Positions 24,310 through 35,879 of a DNA stretch of 64,000 bases are shown one piece after another. Source of the stretch: Epiperipatus broadwayi. Taxonomy: Eukaryota > Onychophora > Udeonychophora > Euonychophora > Peripatidae. Made by a program: the position numbers and the translations under genes. The notes under the pieces were generated by a model. It made no database searches, was not told where the DNA came from, and saw nothing but the letters and a program-made list of their open reading frames with translations. The stretch spans positions 186,001 to 250,000 of the forward strand of contig JAQFVV010006654.1 in the NCBI GenBank assembly GCA_028023455.1. Reading direction: 5' to 3'. Numbering within the stretch: position 1 is the stretch's first letter; every line of letters starts with the position of its first letter.

Positions 24310-24990
24310 GATCTTTGAATGTAATATATGTATAATAAATATCACATATTCCCCAAAAAAAAATTTAATAAAAATTACAAAATATATTCACAATCAAAAA
24401 TTCACCTTATCTCACTCCCCTTTCATATTACAAACAATCACAACATAATCACAAAAACCTTTTTAAAATAAAAAAAAATCTATATATATATATATTTCCT
24501 TTAAAAACATTCCGTTAATAACCTATTATTTTATTTTCTCTTTTTCCATTAACATTCTATTTAACTCTGGTTTTATTCCATTAATGTTCATACCTTCCTT
24601 TATCATTCTTTCATTGTATGACTTAACACATTCCAAAGACTTTATTTCAAAATTCCCATGCTTAAATTCATTTATGTGAATGTAAACAGCAGAATTTTTA
24701 TCACCTAAATGCTGTTTTAATCTAGTTTTTAATTTATTATTACTAGTCCCAACATATGTCATTTCTGCATTCTTTCTAAAACAATCCAAACATTTTATCA
24801 AATAAACTGAATTCATAATCTCTATTCTATTATAGTCCTCATTATTATTAATTAAAAAATTTAAACTTGCTTTCTTTTTATAAACTGGACAAATTAAAAC
24901 ATTATATTTCCTATTAATCATTTTAACTAATTTCGTAACTTTAATAAATAAATCTTTGGATATATTGAAACCTACATAAATATTTTTTTT
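24310..24990 (-). mobile_element. Penelope-like element 3' region with GIY-YIG endonuclease (minus copy)
   Basis: A minus-strand frame (start at 24921, stop at 24526; open upstream to about 24988) encodes a 131-residue GIY-YIG nuclease domain. The motifs are VYLI (39-42) as the GIY strand, TYVG (55-58) as the YIG strand, KLKTRLKQH (63-71) with the conserved Arg and His region, E104 (NERMIKEG) and N112-N114. Cysteines at 11, 44 and 47 precede or lie within the first strand. GIY-YIG endonucleases fused behind a reverse transcriptase are diagnostic of Penelope-like elements; the reverse transcriptase part is absent, so this is 5' truncated. About 200 bp of 3' sequence downstream matches the plus copy at 25745-26110, apart from insertions. 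The copy stops before the hairpin motif. Intact motifs and absence of stops suggest a fairly recent fragment. Confidence 0.8.
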
Positions 24991-25288
24991 CTATTCCTAT
25001 CCCTATCTAATGCCATTTCATTTTTTTATTTTATTTATATTTTTATTATAAAATAAGTGTTTAATTACACCGCTAGAATAATCATTCAAAAACATTCATT
25101 CCTAATAATATAAAAAGAAATAAAGTTTAAATTTTTTAATTAATAATAATCGTGACTATAATAGATTAGAAATTATGAATTCAGTTTATTTGATAAAATA
25201 TTTGGATTGTTTTAGAAAGAATGTAGAAATGACATATATTGGGACTAGTAAGAGTAAATTAAAAACTAGATTAAAACAACATTTAGGT

Positions 25289-25600
25289 CAGGGGTCCCCA
25301 ACCCTATGCCCGCGGGCACCATGGTGCCGCAGACCATTTTATATGTGCCCGCCGCTATCTGAACACGATAAAAAATTATTTACCTGATACAAATAAATTT
25401 AATTTTTAAAATTTCTTATAAATTATGGTATTATAATCAAATGTTTTAAAATTTTATTTTTGAAATAAATATTTTTTTGTACATTATGTGTATTTTAACA
25501 ATATCCAACTATAAATTTACATTGAAAAAATAAATGGTGCCCGCCACCTGGCGAGTATTATAGAATGTGCTCTTAAATGCAAAAAGGTTGGGGACCACTG
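25289..25600. mobile_element. 312-bp non-autonomous hAT element (MITE)
   Basis: Terminal inverted repeats are CAGGGGTCCCCAACC at the left (25289-25303) and CAGTGGTCCCCAACC on the minus strand at the right (25586-25600), differing at one base. An exact 8-bp target duplication ATTTAGGT lies at 25281-25288 and 25601-25608. The CAGNGGTNCCCAACC terminus and the 8-bp duplication are hallmarks of hAT transposons. Subterminal GC-rich palindromic matter (GCCCGCGGGCACCATGGTGC) surrounds an AT-rich core; no protein is encoded. It sits inside the GIY-YIG coding region, and the uninterrupted sister copy on the minus strand confirms the empty site. Confidence 0.96.
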
Positions 25601-25806
25601 ATTTAGGTGATAAAAATTCTGCTGTTTACATTTACATGAATAAATTTAAGCATGGGGATTTTGAAATAAAGCCTTGGGAATGTGTTGTCATACAATGAAA
25701 GAATGATAAAGAAAGGTATGCACATTAATGAAATAAAACTAGAGTTAAATAGAATGTTAATGGAAAAAGAGAAAAGAAAATAATAGGTTATTAATTGAAT
25801 GTTTTT

Positions 25807-25918
25807 TTTTTTTTTTTCATATGTCATAGCATCAGCCGGGACGCGAACCCACAACCGTCTGCAACCAACTACTTGCTTGCATGGCGGCTGCGATACCTCT
25901 CGGCTAACAACGCAAGAC
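25807..25918 (-). mobile_element. short tRNA-like SINE, family 1, copy 1
   Basis: Read on the minus strand it begins GTCTTGCGTTGTTAGCCGAG, an A-box-like start. It then has a B-box-like GGGTTCGCGTCCC, the spacer GGCTGATGCTATGACATATG and a poly-A tail. A 15-bp target duplication TAATTGAATGTTTTT flanks it at 25792-25806 and 25919-25933. The sister Penelope copy at 24310-24990 has the uninterrupted site (TTATTAACGGAATGTTTTTA). The head resembles a class II tRNA (Leu type, GTTAGCCGAGAGGT) with a long variable region. A-tail plus target duplication show it was mobilised by LINE machinery. It is essentially a tRNA-like body plus a roughly 20-base tail, unusually short for a SINE. Confidence 0.93.
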
Positions 25919-26056
25919 TAATTGAATGTTTTTAAAGGATATATATACATTTTTTTTTAAAAAGGAGGTTTTTGTGATTATGTTGTGATTGTTTGTAATA
26001 GGAAAGGGGAGTGAGATAAGGTGAATTTTTGATTGTGAATATATTTTGCAATTTTT

Positions 26057-26091
26057 ATTTTTTTTTTTTTTTTTTTTTTTGGGGGGGGGGG
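26057..26091. repeat. T23-G10 homopolymer run
   Basis: A run of about 23 T followed by about 10 G lies in the 3' region of the plus Penelope-like copy. The minus copy has a shorter version (eight T, then GGGG on its sense strand). Length may be unreliable in assembly. Confidence 0.9.
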
Positions 26092-27280
26092 GATATGTGA
26101 TATTTATTATATATATATATATATATTTAGTGTGCCTTGAAAAAGACTATATAAAATAGTCGAAATGTTGGATTTTTTTATTGATGATTATAGTCATATA
26201 AAAAGCAAGTTTTTAAAAGAATGAGTTTGTTTATATATTGGATATTTATGAACTATTTTAGAAAGAAGAACTGTATAATTGATATATTAAATTCTAAGAA
26301 ATTTAAACACCAGAAGTGAGAATGGGTTTATAAACCATGGACTTTCAGTTTCATATTCTGTGGTTCTAACATAGTTCCAAATCACTCAGGACAAATGATT
26401 TCTTAAAACTTTTCAACATTATTTTTTTACAAATATGTTATTATATTTTGCTTGTTTGTTAGATATTGTATACCTTTGCCGAGAAGAAAACTTTAGTTTT
26501 ATTCAATCACATATATTTTAAGTAAAAAGCTTAAGTTTTGATTGATTTATAAGTTCAGAATTTTTATTGTAAATCTTTTTTTTAATTATCCAATTTGTAA
26601 TTAATAAATAATGAAAAATATAATTACTATTAAAGTTAGTATTTTTATATTTTAAATGGCATTTTATTATTATAGATATAAGAAAACATTATTATTATAA
26701 TGATTGCCATCATTAAAATACACACTAAAATATACTTGTATTAATATTTAACATTTTCCTCAAAATAGAACTAATTCAAATGGTTTTATATATAAATATA
26801 TATTTTTAAAAAAACAACTCACTTTTAATGTTTAGGTACTTATATACACATACATATATATGGGTGTATATATGTATAAATATAAAAGTCGACAATCCAT
26901 TTTTGGGGGGCACATAACAGAATATAATAAATGATCCGCGTTGATAAGTTTAAAAAATAAAGTTAATATCTAATAAAACATTATGAATTACTAACATTTA
27001 TCTGAAATTATAAAGGAGATAAAGTTAGAAATAGATCATCACCTGTATGGATATGACATAGTAGGGTTTTGAGTTGTTCTTTTAATATTTATTTTCTGAT
27101 AATCATTTTACTTATGAATATAGCTAAACATCGATATCGTTTTTCTCATTACAACTACAAAATTGATATAAATTCTAGATTTATAAAAAAAATCTCTTAA
27201 TGTAATGCTCTTTGCACAAAATTTTAAATTTGATTATATTACCATGAATGCAATAAATTTCATGTAAACATTTATTGAAT

Positions 27281-29205
27281 CAATGACGTGCAAATGCCAA
27301 AAAAAAAAAAAAAAAATTAAGAGGAAAAAATCATTTTTCAAATCACACCTAAAATATTTTGAAATTTCTTAAAAATAAACATTGTTTGATTTCAAGCTGT
27401 CATTCTCAGAGTTTAGTTTTTTTTGTAGGTAAAAAGATGTGCCTATATTTAATTAAATTTATTGGAAATCATTCAAATATAACTGCTACTAGTTTTTTGT
27501 CTCAAATGCAATTGCCAAACGTAGGATATCTTTTAATGATGAAGAATATATGAAAGAAGCATGGATGAAATGCGCATCAGTACTTATTGAAGATTTTGAA
27601 AACAAAGAAATAATTCAGAAAAAAGATATAACATTGACTAAAAATACGGTTAAAGAAAGAATCATACAAATGACCAACAATATAACTTACGAACAAAAAG
27701 AGAATAAAATTTTCTAGTTTAATTTCTCTCTGTCTTCATGAAAGTAGAAAATAAGTGGATCAGCCGCGTTTAATTATTTCTATTTGCTATTGTGTTGGAA
27801 ATAATATTAAAGAAGAATTGCTCATTTTAACCTATTTAGTAACAATAACAAAAGCAATAGATATCTCACTGAAAAAGAATTTGTTGTTGGCAAAATTGTA
27901 GAAATGTCTAGAGAAAGTGCTGGAAGCATAATTGGAAAAGAAAATTGTTTTCTGACTTTATTTACCAACTATATAAAACATTCAATTTGGAGTTTTTATT
28001 GCATTATTGAAGGCCAGTTTTAAAGACTGGATATTGGTATGAACGTTGTGACTAAATTAGTCAATTTTATATCTGCACACGCTCTAAATAAACGAAACAA
28101 TGAGTGAGATAAAGTCAGTATACAATGGTGTATTTATGTACAACAACGTCCTTTGAGTGTTTGATGAAATTGTACTTTTTTTAACTTAATGAGGATATCA
28201 TTGCAAAATATAATCAATTAACGATGTTGAATGCTTTGGAAATTGTTTTTTAGGGATATTGTTGTTATATTTGATTTGATCAAAGCATTTGAAGCTAAAT
28301 AACAAAATTTCAACCGTGATGTTATTTATTACACCTTCAAATACTTTTCTAATATAATCACATTCTTGAATGATTTACAATCTCATGAGAAGCCAGATGA
28401 AGTAAAATTGACGCAACATTTGTGCTGTTATTCAATCGATAATTGACTAATTTTCTTGAAGATTTACACTGTTCAAGTAATTTATAAAAACATCAAAATT
28501 TATTTTATAGCCAGACACGATATCAATGGATAGTTTCAATTTAGACATTTTTGAATGACTTTCTTTGGAAGATATGGAAATACAATTAGTCGATTTTCAA
28601 TCCACTTCTATATGGAAACAAAAATTTGTCGATTTGAGAATTAGCTCTTCCTGAAACATTTAATTTTTTAAAAAATTAGGGAGACGACTATATTATCAAT
28701 TTTTTCCACTACATATGCATGTGAGTCATTATTTTCTGAAATGAATTTAAAGACAGCTCACGAAATAGAGTGGCAGATGAAATAACAAAATATGAACCAG
28801 ATATTTAAAATAGTTGGTATCAAATGTTCAACAGCAAAAATCTCACTAAGTAATATTGATTAATATTTATTTTATATGTTTATTTTCAAAATATTGTTTT
28901 AATTACTATTAATTTTTTACAATTAAATTTTATTCAACTCCTGCTCTTTTATATAAATATCATTAACTTGTAGTTCCTTTATTTAGATATTTTGTTTAAT
29001 TATTATTATGATTAAGAATTTTATAAAGCTATGAAATTTAGAAATAAATGGATTATCATTATTTTGTTGTTTTATACATTTTTAAAAATTTGCAATAATC
29101 AAGTTGCTCATGTTTTGAGTTGATAATTGTATGACATACCAATCACTCAATATATATTTTTAAATTTTTTTTGGCATGCATATATAAAAAGGTTCACCAT
29201 CACTG
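27281..29205 (+). pseudogene. decayed autonomous hAT transposon (ZBED/GTF2IRD2-like transposase)
   Basis: Plus-strand remnants lie in several frames. Near 27535-27700 they read EYMKEAWMKCASVLIEDF and DITLTKNTVKERIIQMTNNI, matching the conserved block of ZBED5/FAM200/GTF2IRD2-type hAT proteins (LxRNTVxxRIxxLxxxL). Near 28700-28770 STTYACESLFSEMNLKTAHE matches the C-terminal hAT dimerisation motif (STYxCExLFSxMN). The right end AAAAAGGTTCACCATCACTG (29186-29205) is a hAT-type terminus. The left terminus is eroded: CAATGA followed by GTGCAAATGCCAAAAA (27281-27305) matches the inner part of the right end only. Stops and shifts are frequent, so it is dead. Its terminus (CAGTGATGGTGAACC) differs from that of the miniature element at 25289-25600, so it is not that element's direct parent. 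Confidence 0.8.
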
Positions 29206-29639
29206 ATCTATAAAAATGTATTTAATCTATATGTTAATTTGAACATTCATATTCTAATATAAATATTAGAGCTGTAATAATATTCAAATAACAGTGATGG
29301 TTTTATGTTGAATGATAGTTTTAAAACAGCTAGTGATGATTAGAACTTGAAATATATATATTCATGCCAAGATTGGTTGATTTTTTTAAAATAAAAATTT
29401 AAAAATTTCTCTAGATGATGTATAAAATTTTGATTCACTTTAGTACAACGTTATCTATGACATTATTGTATTGTTAGTGAAATAATTATTTGTGTACTCG
29501 ATTAGCATTAAACTATTAAAAATTCGACTGCATTAAATTTACTATTAATTTAAATATCTATTTTTAATATCAAATTGGGTTACTTGATGATATTAAAATA
29601 AAAATAGCTTTCATTTTTCACTGAGTATTAATCCATTTT
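29206..29639. other. AT-rich DNA, nothing recognised
   Basis: No recognised gene or repeat, apart from AAGATTGGTTGATTTTTTTA at 29369-29388, which resembles the Penelope-type 3' end described next. Confidence 0.4.
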
Positions 29640-29745
29640 TATAGCATCTGATGATGGGATAAATTACCAAGATTGATTGAGTTTTTATTAAAATGGTAAT
29701 GTGTAAAAGTATATTAAATCCTTTAAATAGTACATAAAGTGTTAA
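29640..29745 (+). mobile_element. Penelope-type 3' end-like motif (degenerate)
   Basis: The sequence CATCTGATGATGGGATAAAT, then TACCAAGATTGATTGAG, then TTTTTATTAAAATGGTAATG has the order CTGATGA, hairpin (TGG/CCA) and a degenerate GAAA-GTT box. The terminal string recurs at 45443-45490 (AAGATTGATTGATTTTTTTA...ATGGTAATCTGTAAAAGTTTA). These look like worn 3' ends of one retroelement family. Confidence 0.35.
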
Positions 29746-29749
29746 AATT

Positions 29750-30660
29750 ATCTTAACATTTTGTATATATATTTAAATCTTTACTCCACTTTCTTGAAAC
29801 ATGGGATTAAAGACGTCAAATAAAGTATTATTTATCAATAGACCCAAGTCATCATCTCTTTTATATGACTTTATTATTTATATAATATTTATTGATATCA
29901 AATTGTACACTTTAATTTACAAATGTCAAATCTTCCGCATACAATTGAGATTAATAGATTAATGATTATTAGTAATTATTTATTAAATGAGAGGTTATCA
30001 CTATGCTAAATACAAATTTAAACCTCTGTTAAATATAAACATATATGCTTGTTTACCTATACATAAACATGGAGAATAAGCGAAATATATATCTTTTTCC
30101 ATGAATAATATCTTTTTAATATATGATTAAAACTTCCACTCTGCCATCTCTTTTTGAAAGATATAAATAACGATCTAAAAAAGATATTTGACTTCCAATA
30201 TGTACATTTTCTGCAGAATTTGTTATGAGTAGTATTTTTTTAAGATGTCACATTTCGAAAATATAAATAAAGATATGTAAAAAAATCAGTTGATCTCCAA
30301 GAAACACATTTCCTGCTAAACTTACATTCATCAGTTTGTCCACGTTACTATCTTTGTCCTTTGTCACCATTTGTTCAGTATTTATCAATACCAAATCACT
30401 AAATTTTGATTTACAAGTATCAATCTTTTTGCACCCAAAATTTTGATAGCAGTCACCTTAGATAAAATCATTAATTTTTCTTACTAATTATTAATTAAAC
30501 TAGACATTATAAATTAGTTCAGATGTAATATTTAAATGTCAGTTAAATATTAATGTGAAAAACTTTCTAAGATATATTTAAATTTTCTACTCCACTTATA
30601 TTTTTGAAATATATGAATAAAGACATCTGAAGAAGCATGAGTATTGTAACCTTTGGATTT
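29750..30660. repeat. degenerate internal repeat region
   Basis: A motif of the form ACTCCACTTT...TTGAAA.ATATGAATAAAGACATC recurs at about 29775-29825, 30137-30190, 30230-30290 and 30578-30632. A second motif (TATTTAT.AATACCAAAT...TTTACAA.T.TCAATCTT) recurs at about 29888-29940 and 30378-30432. A related string is at 34050-34115, inside copy 2 of the long dispersed repeat. The units are badly eroded. Confidence 0.45.
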
Positions 30661-33600
30661 GCTAATGAGCCTATACTTTTAGAAATTTAATTATAAAAAA
30701 AATATATAAAGAAAAAAATTTCATTAATTTAATTTTATTGTAAGTTAACTTTATTAAACTTTTATAAGTGTATGCCAATTTAAATTATAAATTATTTAAA
30801 GTATTTTGTAAGTCTTGAACATAATTAAAGTTCATTATAATATTTCACTATATTAATTTAAACTTGTCTATGGTAGAAGTAATTTTAAGTGTTTAACCCA
30901 AAGATGTAGCTCTCTATTTAACAAGAAATTAGTAATAGGGAGTCAATATTGCTTTTACATAATCCTCTGGTATCTCAAATTTTAGTATTTAAATTAGAAA
31001 TTATAATAATTAGGTCTAAAATTTTAATATCAGATGTTAATGTTGGATTTTCATACTTATAATATGGTGTTTAATTTAAATTTATTATTAGTAATAGTAT
31101 ATTCATAAGCTAATATCATTAAGATTGAATAGAGAAAGATAAAGATAGATTAATTAACCTAAAAGACAGAAAATTGGTTTATTAGTGTTAAAATAGTTGA
31201 TTTTCGCTTAAAATAACTTTAGTGTATGTGTGTTAGTGTGCTTACATTTATTAGTTTCAGTTTAAGCTTCATAATGTTACCATCATTTTAAGTATCTGTA
31301 ATTTAACTAAGATGTTAAATTAAACCATAAGGAACTTCTAATTTGTTTATATAATATTTTCTGAAAATAATTATAAAGAAGTTATTTTTTTTATTTAAAT
31401 ATATTTTCTTTCATTGTATCTTATTTTATTTTACCATAATAACTTTATTCTTTTAAAAAAAAATTATCTGACAACACATATTAAGTGTCTGAAAAATATG
31501 TAAATGAGTTTTATTTTTAGTTATCTTACACAGATACTAAATTAACCTTTAACTTTAAGGTACACAAATTAAATGGAAATTATAAAAAGATATTTTTCTG
31601 TCAATCAAAAAAAATGACATGACTAGATGTATAAAAAGCTCACACATGCACACTGAAGGTCTAAATTACAGAACTCTAAGAACAACTAAACTTCTAACAG
31701 AAACAGCAAAGGATAAAGAATTTTTAAATTTTCTCAATTATAAAACTAAATATAATTTTTTTTAATTATTTATTTCAAAGTAACATGCATTCTTAAAAAC
31801 CTTAAATTCAGGTACCAAAGTTTTAAATTACAGAGGAAAAGCATAGAATTGACATTTTTACACCATGGCTCATTTGTAATAGATAAATTACATCTATTGG
31901 AAACTAGTTCATCTTGGGGATTATCTATAACTTGTATCACTCATGTAAGAATCCTTCATTATTTAATATTTTATAGTTGCAATGAACTTTATAATAAATC
32001 TAACATTAATTATATCTTAGGAAATAAAATTAGTGGAAACTCATATTTGCAATATTTATAACAGTATGCTAATATTTAAAATAATGTTTTACTAAGCTTA
32101 TTTGAAAGAAGAATAATTAAGAACTTTAAAGTGTTTTAATTTGATATATTTAATTTTTTTTTCAATAAACAGTTTTTCTTGGATGAATTTTTTTAAAAAA
32201 TGAACTATTATAATTTGAGGTTTGAACCATTTGTGTTAAAATTGAAAATGACATTTTAATTGCTTTTTATAAGCAGTCATTTGTTGGTGTTGCAGCGAGA
32301 AGAGAAAAAAAATCATTCCTTTGTACTTCGCTCTTATACTTTAAAATAGATTTGCATAAGAGGAAATGATTTAAATTTACTCTTATGTTATAAAGAATTG
32401 CATTGATATTCTTTGCAGATTATAGTTAAAAAATTAAATATTAATATTTAATGAAACTTACTATATCAAATACTCTATGAATATTAATGTTTATGACTTT
32501 TATTATTAATGCTTCAAAAATGTATATATGTAAATCATGCTCTCTTTGATCTGGAAAGAAACCTGCTTAACTTTAGAAAGAAATATTTGCTTTCAGACCT
32601 GTATATTGATTATAATCTTAAAGAATAAATGAAAAATCGGCTTAATGTTGTAATATGCATTTTTGGAGCTGAACTGCATATACATTTAAATAGTTTATGA
32701 AATAAAAATGTTATTATAAATGTACTGGTGTGCATTGCTGTTTAAGGGAATCTTCTAAAATAACTTTCAGTGCTATAAATCTATTTTAGATTCTTCTTGC
32801 TGGCAATAAATGGAAAAGTATTATATGCTTGTTACATTGTCTTCTAGAAAATTGTGGAATTTCCAAGATAAAGAATATTAATATTTTTAAAAGTTTTGGT
32901 AAACGGTTATAATTTAGAATTATAATTTCACATAATTATCATTTATAATTTATTGGTTTCTTACTTTATGTATTCTTGATTAGTATATTTTATGCATTAT
33001 GATTTAAGGTAATACTCAGAAGTTCACATAATATTAACTATTATATATGCTAGATAATGATTTTGGTATTACATCATTTTAAGAGTATTGTTTTGTTCCC
33101 TGTTGTGAATAATTTGTCCATTTTAGTAAATATTTATATGCAAATCATAAAAAATGTATATTTTTATTTTCATTTATTTAAGGCTATATTTTATTAAGCC
33201 AGATTTAACAAAATAATTACTTTATGGGTTTTATACATCAACTAACAATTATTATGTTTATTAAAGCTATAGTTTATCTTGCCATTTTCCAAGGGATAGG
33301 AGGCTTATCTCTCCCTTGATGATATTTATTTAGATAGCCACATATTTTATAAAGAGGTGTGAACCTGTTTTTCCTCTTGTCATTGATATTTTCCCTGTGT
33401 GGCATGTATTCTTATATTTCATGCTTATATAAATGCTTTATTTGAAGCAACTTTTATTGTTCCTGCTATTTGTGAAGGTTCATTTCCACCTTTATTATGT
33501 ATTCAGAGACAAAATTCTAGCATATTTATGTGCTTTCAGAATGTATGTGCATATTTTGTGTTCATGATATCACTAGGTGCATTGTCTTTATTTATCTTTC

Positions 33601-33840
33601 CCCTTGGAAGTATCATATTTTTGTATTGCAATCTCATATGAAGTATTATCATATGTCTTTATTATTTGACAATTGATATGGTTGTTTGTTTTTTGAAGAA
33701 TGTCATCCTTTCTTCAGATGCACTTTTGACTACTCTTAATATAGATAGAGATGGTCCTGATATATAAATCTGTTTTGCTGTGATTTGCCAGAACTACAAG
33801 AGATACAACTGATAATTACTTTATTAAAAATTGCAAAATT
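30661..33840. other. AT-rich DNA, nothing recognised
   Basis: Short open frames near 31849 and 33399 show no family motif and no acceptable codon pattern. I see no repeats shared with elsewhere in the window. Confidence 0.45.
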
Positions 33841-33859
33841 ATTAGCCTAAATAAGCAAT

Positions 33860-35540
33860 ATACATCATCATCATCAAATTGCAAGTCATCACTGGATTGG
33901 TAAGTCATGAATAATAATGGGGTTTACTCATTGTTTGGAAACAATATGGTGGTGTGATTGTATGCTGAATGTTGAACTTCTTGAAATACTTCATAGCTTA
34001 AATAAAAGCTCCATCATTTAGAAAGCTATATAATATAATAAACACCGCCATACTTCCCCATTCTTTTTAAATTCATATAAATAAAGATACAATAAAAGAC
34101 AAATGACCCCCAAGATCTTTAACTGAAGTTTAAAGTTTATACCTGTACTAGAGATAATCTCTAGTTTCGAAAATGATTAGTAATAATCATTTTTGTATTT
34201 ATCTGAAATGGATGGGGTCAAAGTTGTGAGTGGAGGGAGATTGACATTGGTAAATGAAAATATAACAAAGCTATAGAATTATTAAAATAATGCCTAGATT
34301 AGGAAGATATAAAAAATTTGTAGTAATAATGCCAATAGTAATTTCAGTTTTATTAATTAAGAACAGTGAAACTTCTTATAGCAATATATGTGTTTATGAG
34401 GTGTATATTGGTCCACCGAAACAAACAATAGTTGATGAACATTTAAGTTATTAATTTAATTGATATTTTTTTAATGTAAATTTAAGGTATAAATTTGGAA
34501 AGTGTATTTCTCTAATGTGGTAAAAAAGCAATGTATTATTTTTAAAACAGCGCTTTTAAAGTTTGTAGATTTCATATAATGTTATTATTGTTGAATTGTT
34601 TATTGTAAATAAATGTTATATTTTATTGTTAAATCTTGTTTTAAAGTCTAATATATCGTTTAAAACACAAATCATTTATGCAGAAATCTAAACATTTTAT
34701 AACTCTTAATGCAATTATATTTCATTTTTGGTATTGAAGGTAGAATTAGAGATAATAAATCAATTAGTCATAAGGATTTACAGATGCTGAGAATACATCT
34801 AAGAAATAAAACCTTTATTCTTTTCTTAAGAATTTACTGATCTCTGTATTTAAGTACAATTATTTAAAATAAGACTGCTCTTATAATAGAATATTATCTG
34901 CTTTATTTAAGAAATATTAGTTTAGGTTGTTAATGGAATATTCTGAATGGCCATAAAATCCCTTTTCCATTCTTGATATTCAAAGTTATCCTAGGACATT
35001 GCTATAGTTTTCAAAATTAAGAGTTTTTATGCATTTTCTTTGAACTAAAATATTTTCCTATTAAATTTATTATTGTTAATATTATTGGAATAAGTGTATG
35101 TCTCAGCACACCTTTCATCAGGATACCATTCATTTGATTTATAACTTCTAAGTAAAATAAAAGACTAAGCAATTAATATTAAGAATATTTATACTGAACT
35201 GTGAGATCGTAATATCATAATTTAATAATAAAAACTATATTTTTTATAAAATAAATTATTTTGAAAAGAAAAGCAAAGTGGCACAAATAGACAAATAAGA
35301 TTTAAAAAACATGATAATTTTATCAAAATCTTGAATTGTGAATCTCATCTTGACAATAAGATGTTAGAATAGTAGCTATGAGATGGATGATTATATATGG
35401 GATGGGTGGATAATAAAATAAATTTTATTATGAGAAAGGGATTATATTATAACCTAACTACTCTGTAGTGCGTGCTGTAAATATTGAGAGCTTTTGTAAT
35501 TTGTAAAAGTGAGTTGAGGATTCTCCTCTTAAATTTTATT
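33860..35540 (+). mobile_element. long dispersed repeat, copy 2 (internal and 3' part)
   Basis: The block TTGCAAGTCATCACTGGATTGGTA (33880s-33900s) corresponds to 5990-6010 and 55485-55505. CATAAAATCCCTTTTCCATTCTTGATATT (34952-34980) corresponds to 6870, 56478 and the inverse of 62971-63000. The 34995-35135 block matches 56515-56660, and GAGATGGATGA near 35380 corresponds to GAGATGGTGGA near 56910. The terminal primer-site-like sequence is not found here. No protein is encoded. Confidence 0.5.
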
Positions 35541-35879
35541 TTAATTATAATTAGAGTATTTATAATGATTAATAATTATTATTATTGCCATTATTATCCA
35601 TATAGCTCTTTTTATGATTGGCATAGATTACACTATTAGATAATCCTGAGGTTAGCGTAATGTTTATCAAATCGTATTATTATAGATTAATACTTGTTTA
35701 GCGCCTAAATTTAATATTTCGTTCTTCCTTGTTATAATATATATATATATAAAATTATTTCAAAAACTTGTCAAAGTAAAAAAAATAATTAACTTTCAAT
35801 AGTACATAAATCTGAAGAGATTATTTCTAAAGATTTACAATTAAAATCCCCAATTCACGCCCAGAAAATTGAGATAATT

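Larger units (their letters stand above)
25150..26226 (+). mobile_element. Penelope-like element 3' region with GIY-YIG endonuclease (plus copy, twice interrupted)
   Basis: This is the same element as 24310-24990 but in head-to-head orientation, about 150 bp away. The coding part starts near 25150 (DYNRLEIMNSVYLIKYLDCF, MTYIGTS, KLKTRLKQHLG). It is interrupted at 25289-25600 by a hAT miniature element and resumes with GDKNSAVY-like sequence. The coding region ends around 25783, and the 3' untranslated part is interrupted by a SINE at 25807-25918. Further on are a long T/G homopolymer run (26057-26091), a TA repeat, and the terminal hairpin GACTAT-ATAAA-ATAGTC followed by GAAATGTT (26138-26168). 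A frame disruption after the hAT insertion (TTTACATTTACATGAATAAA for IHIN) shows further decay. Confidence 0.8.

Noticed and set aside
33399-33641. 80-residue hydrophobic plus-strand frame
   Set aside because: T-rich DNA readily gives hydrophobic frames; no family motif and no repeat or splice context.
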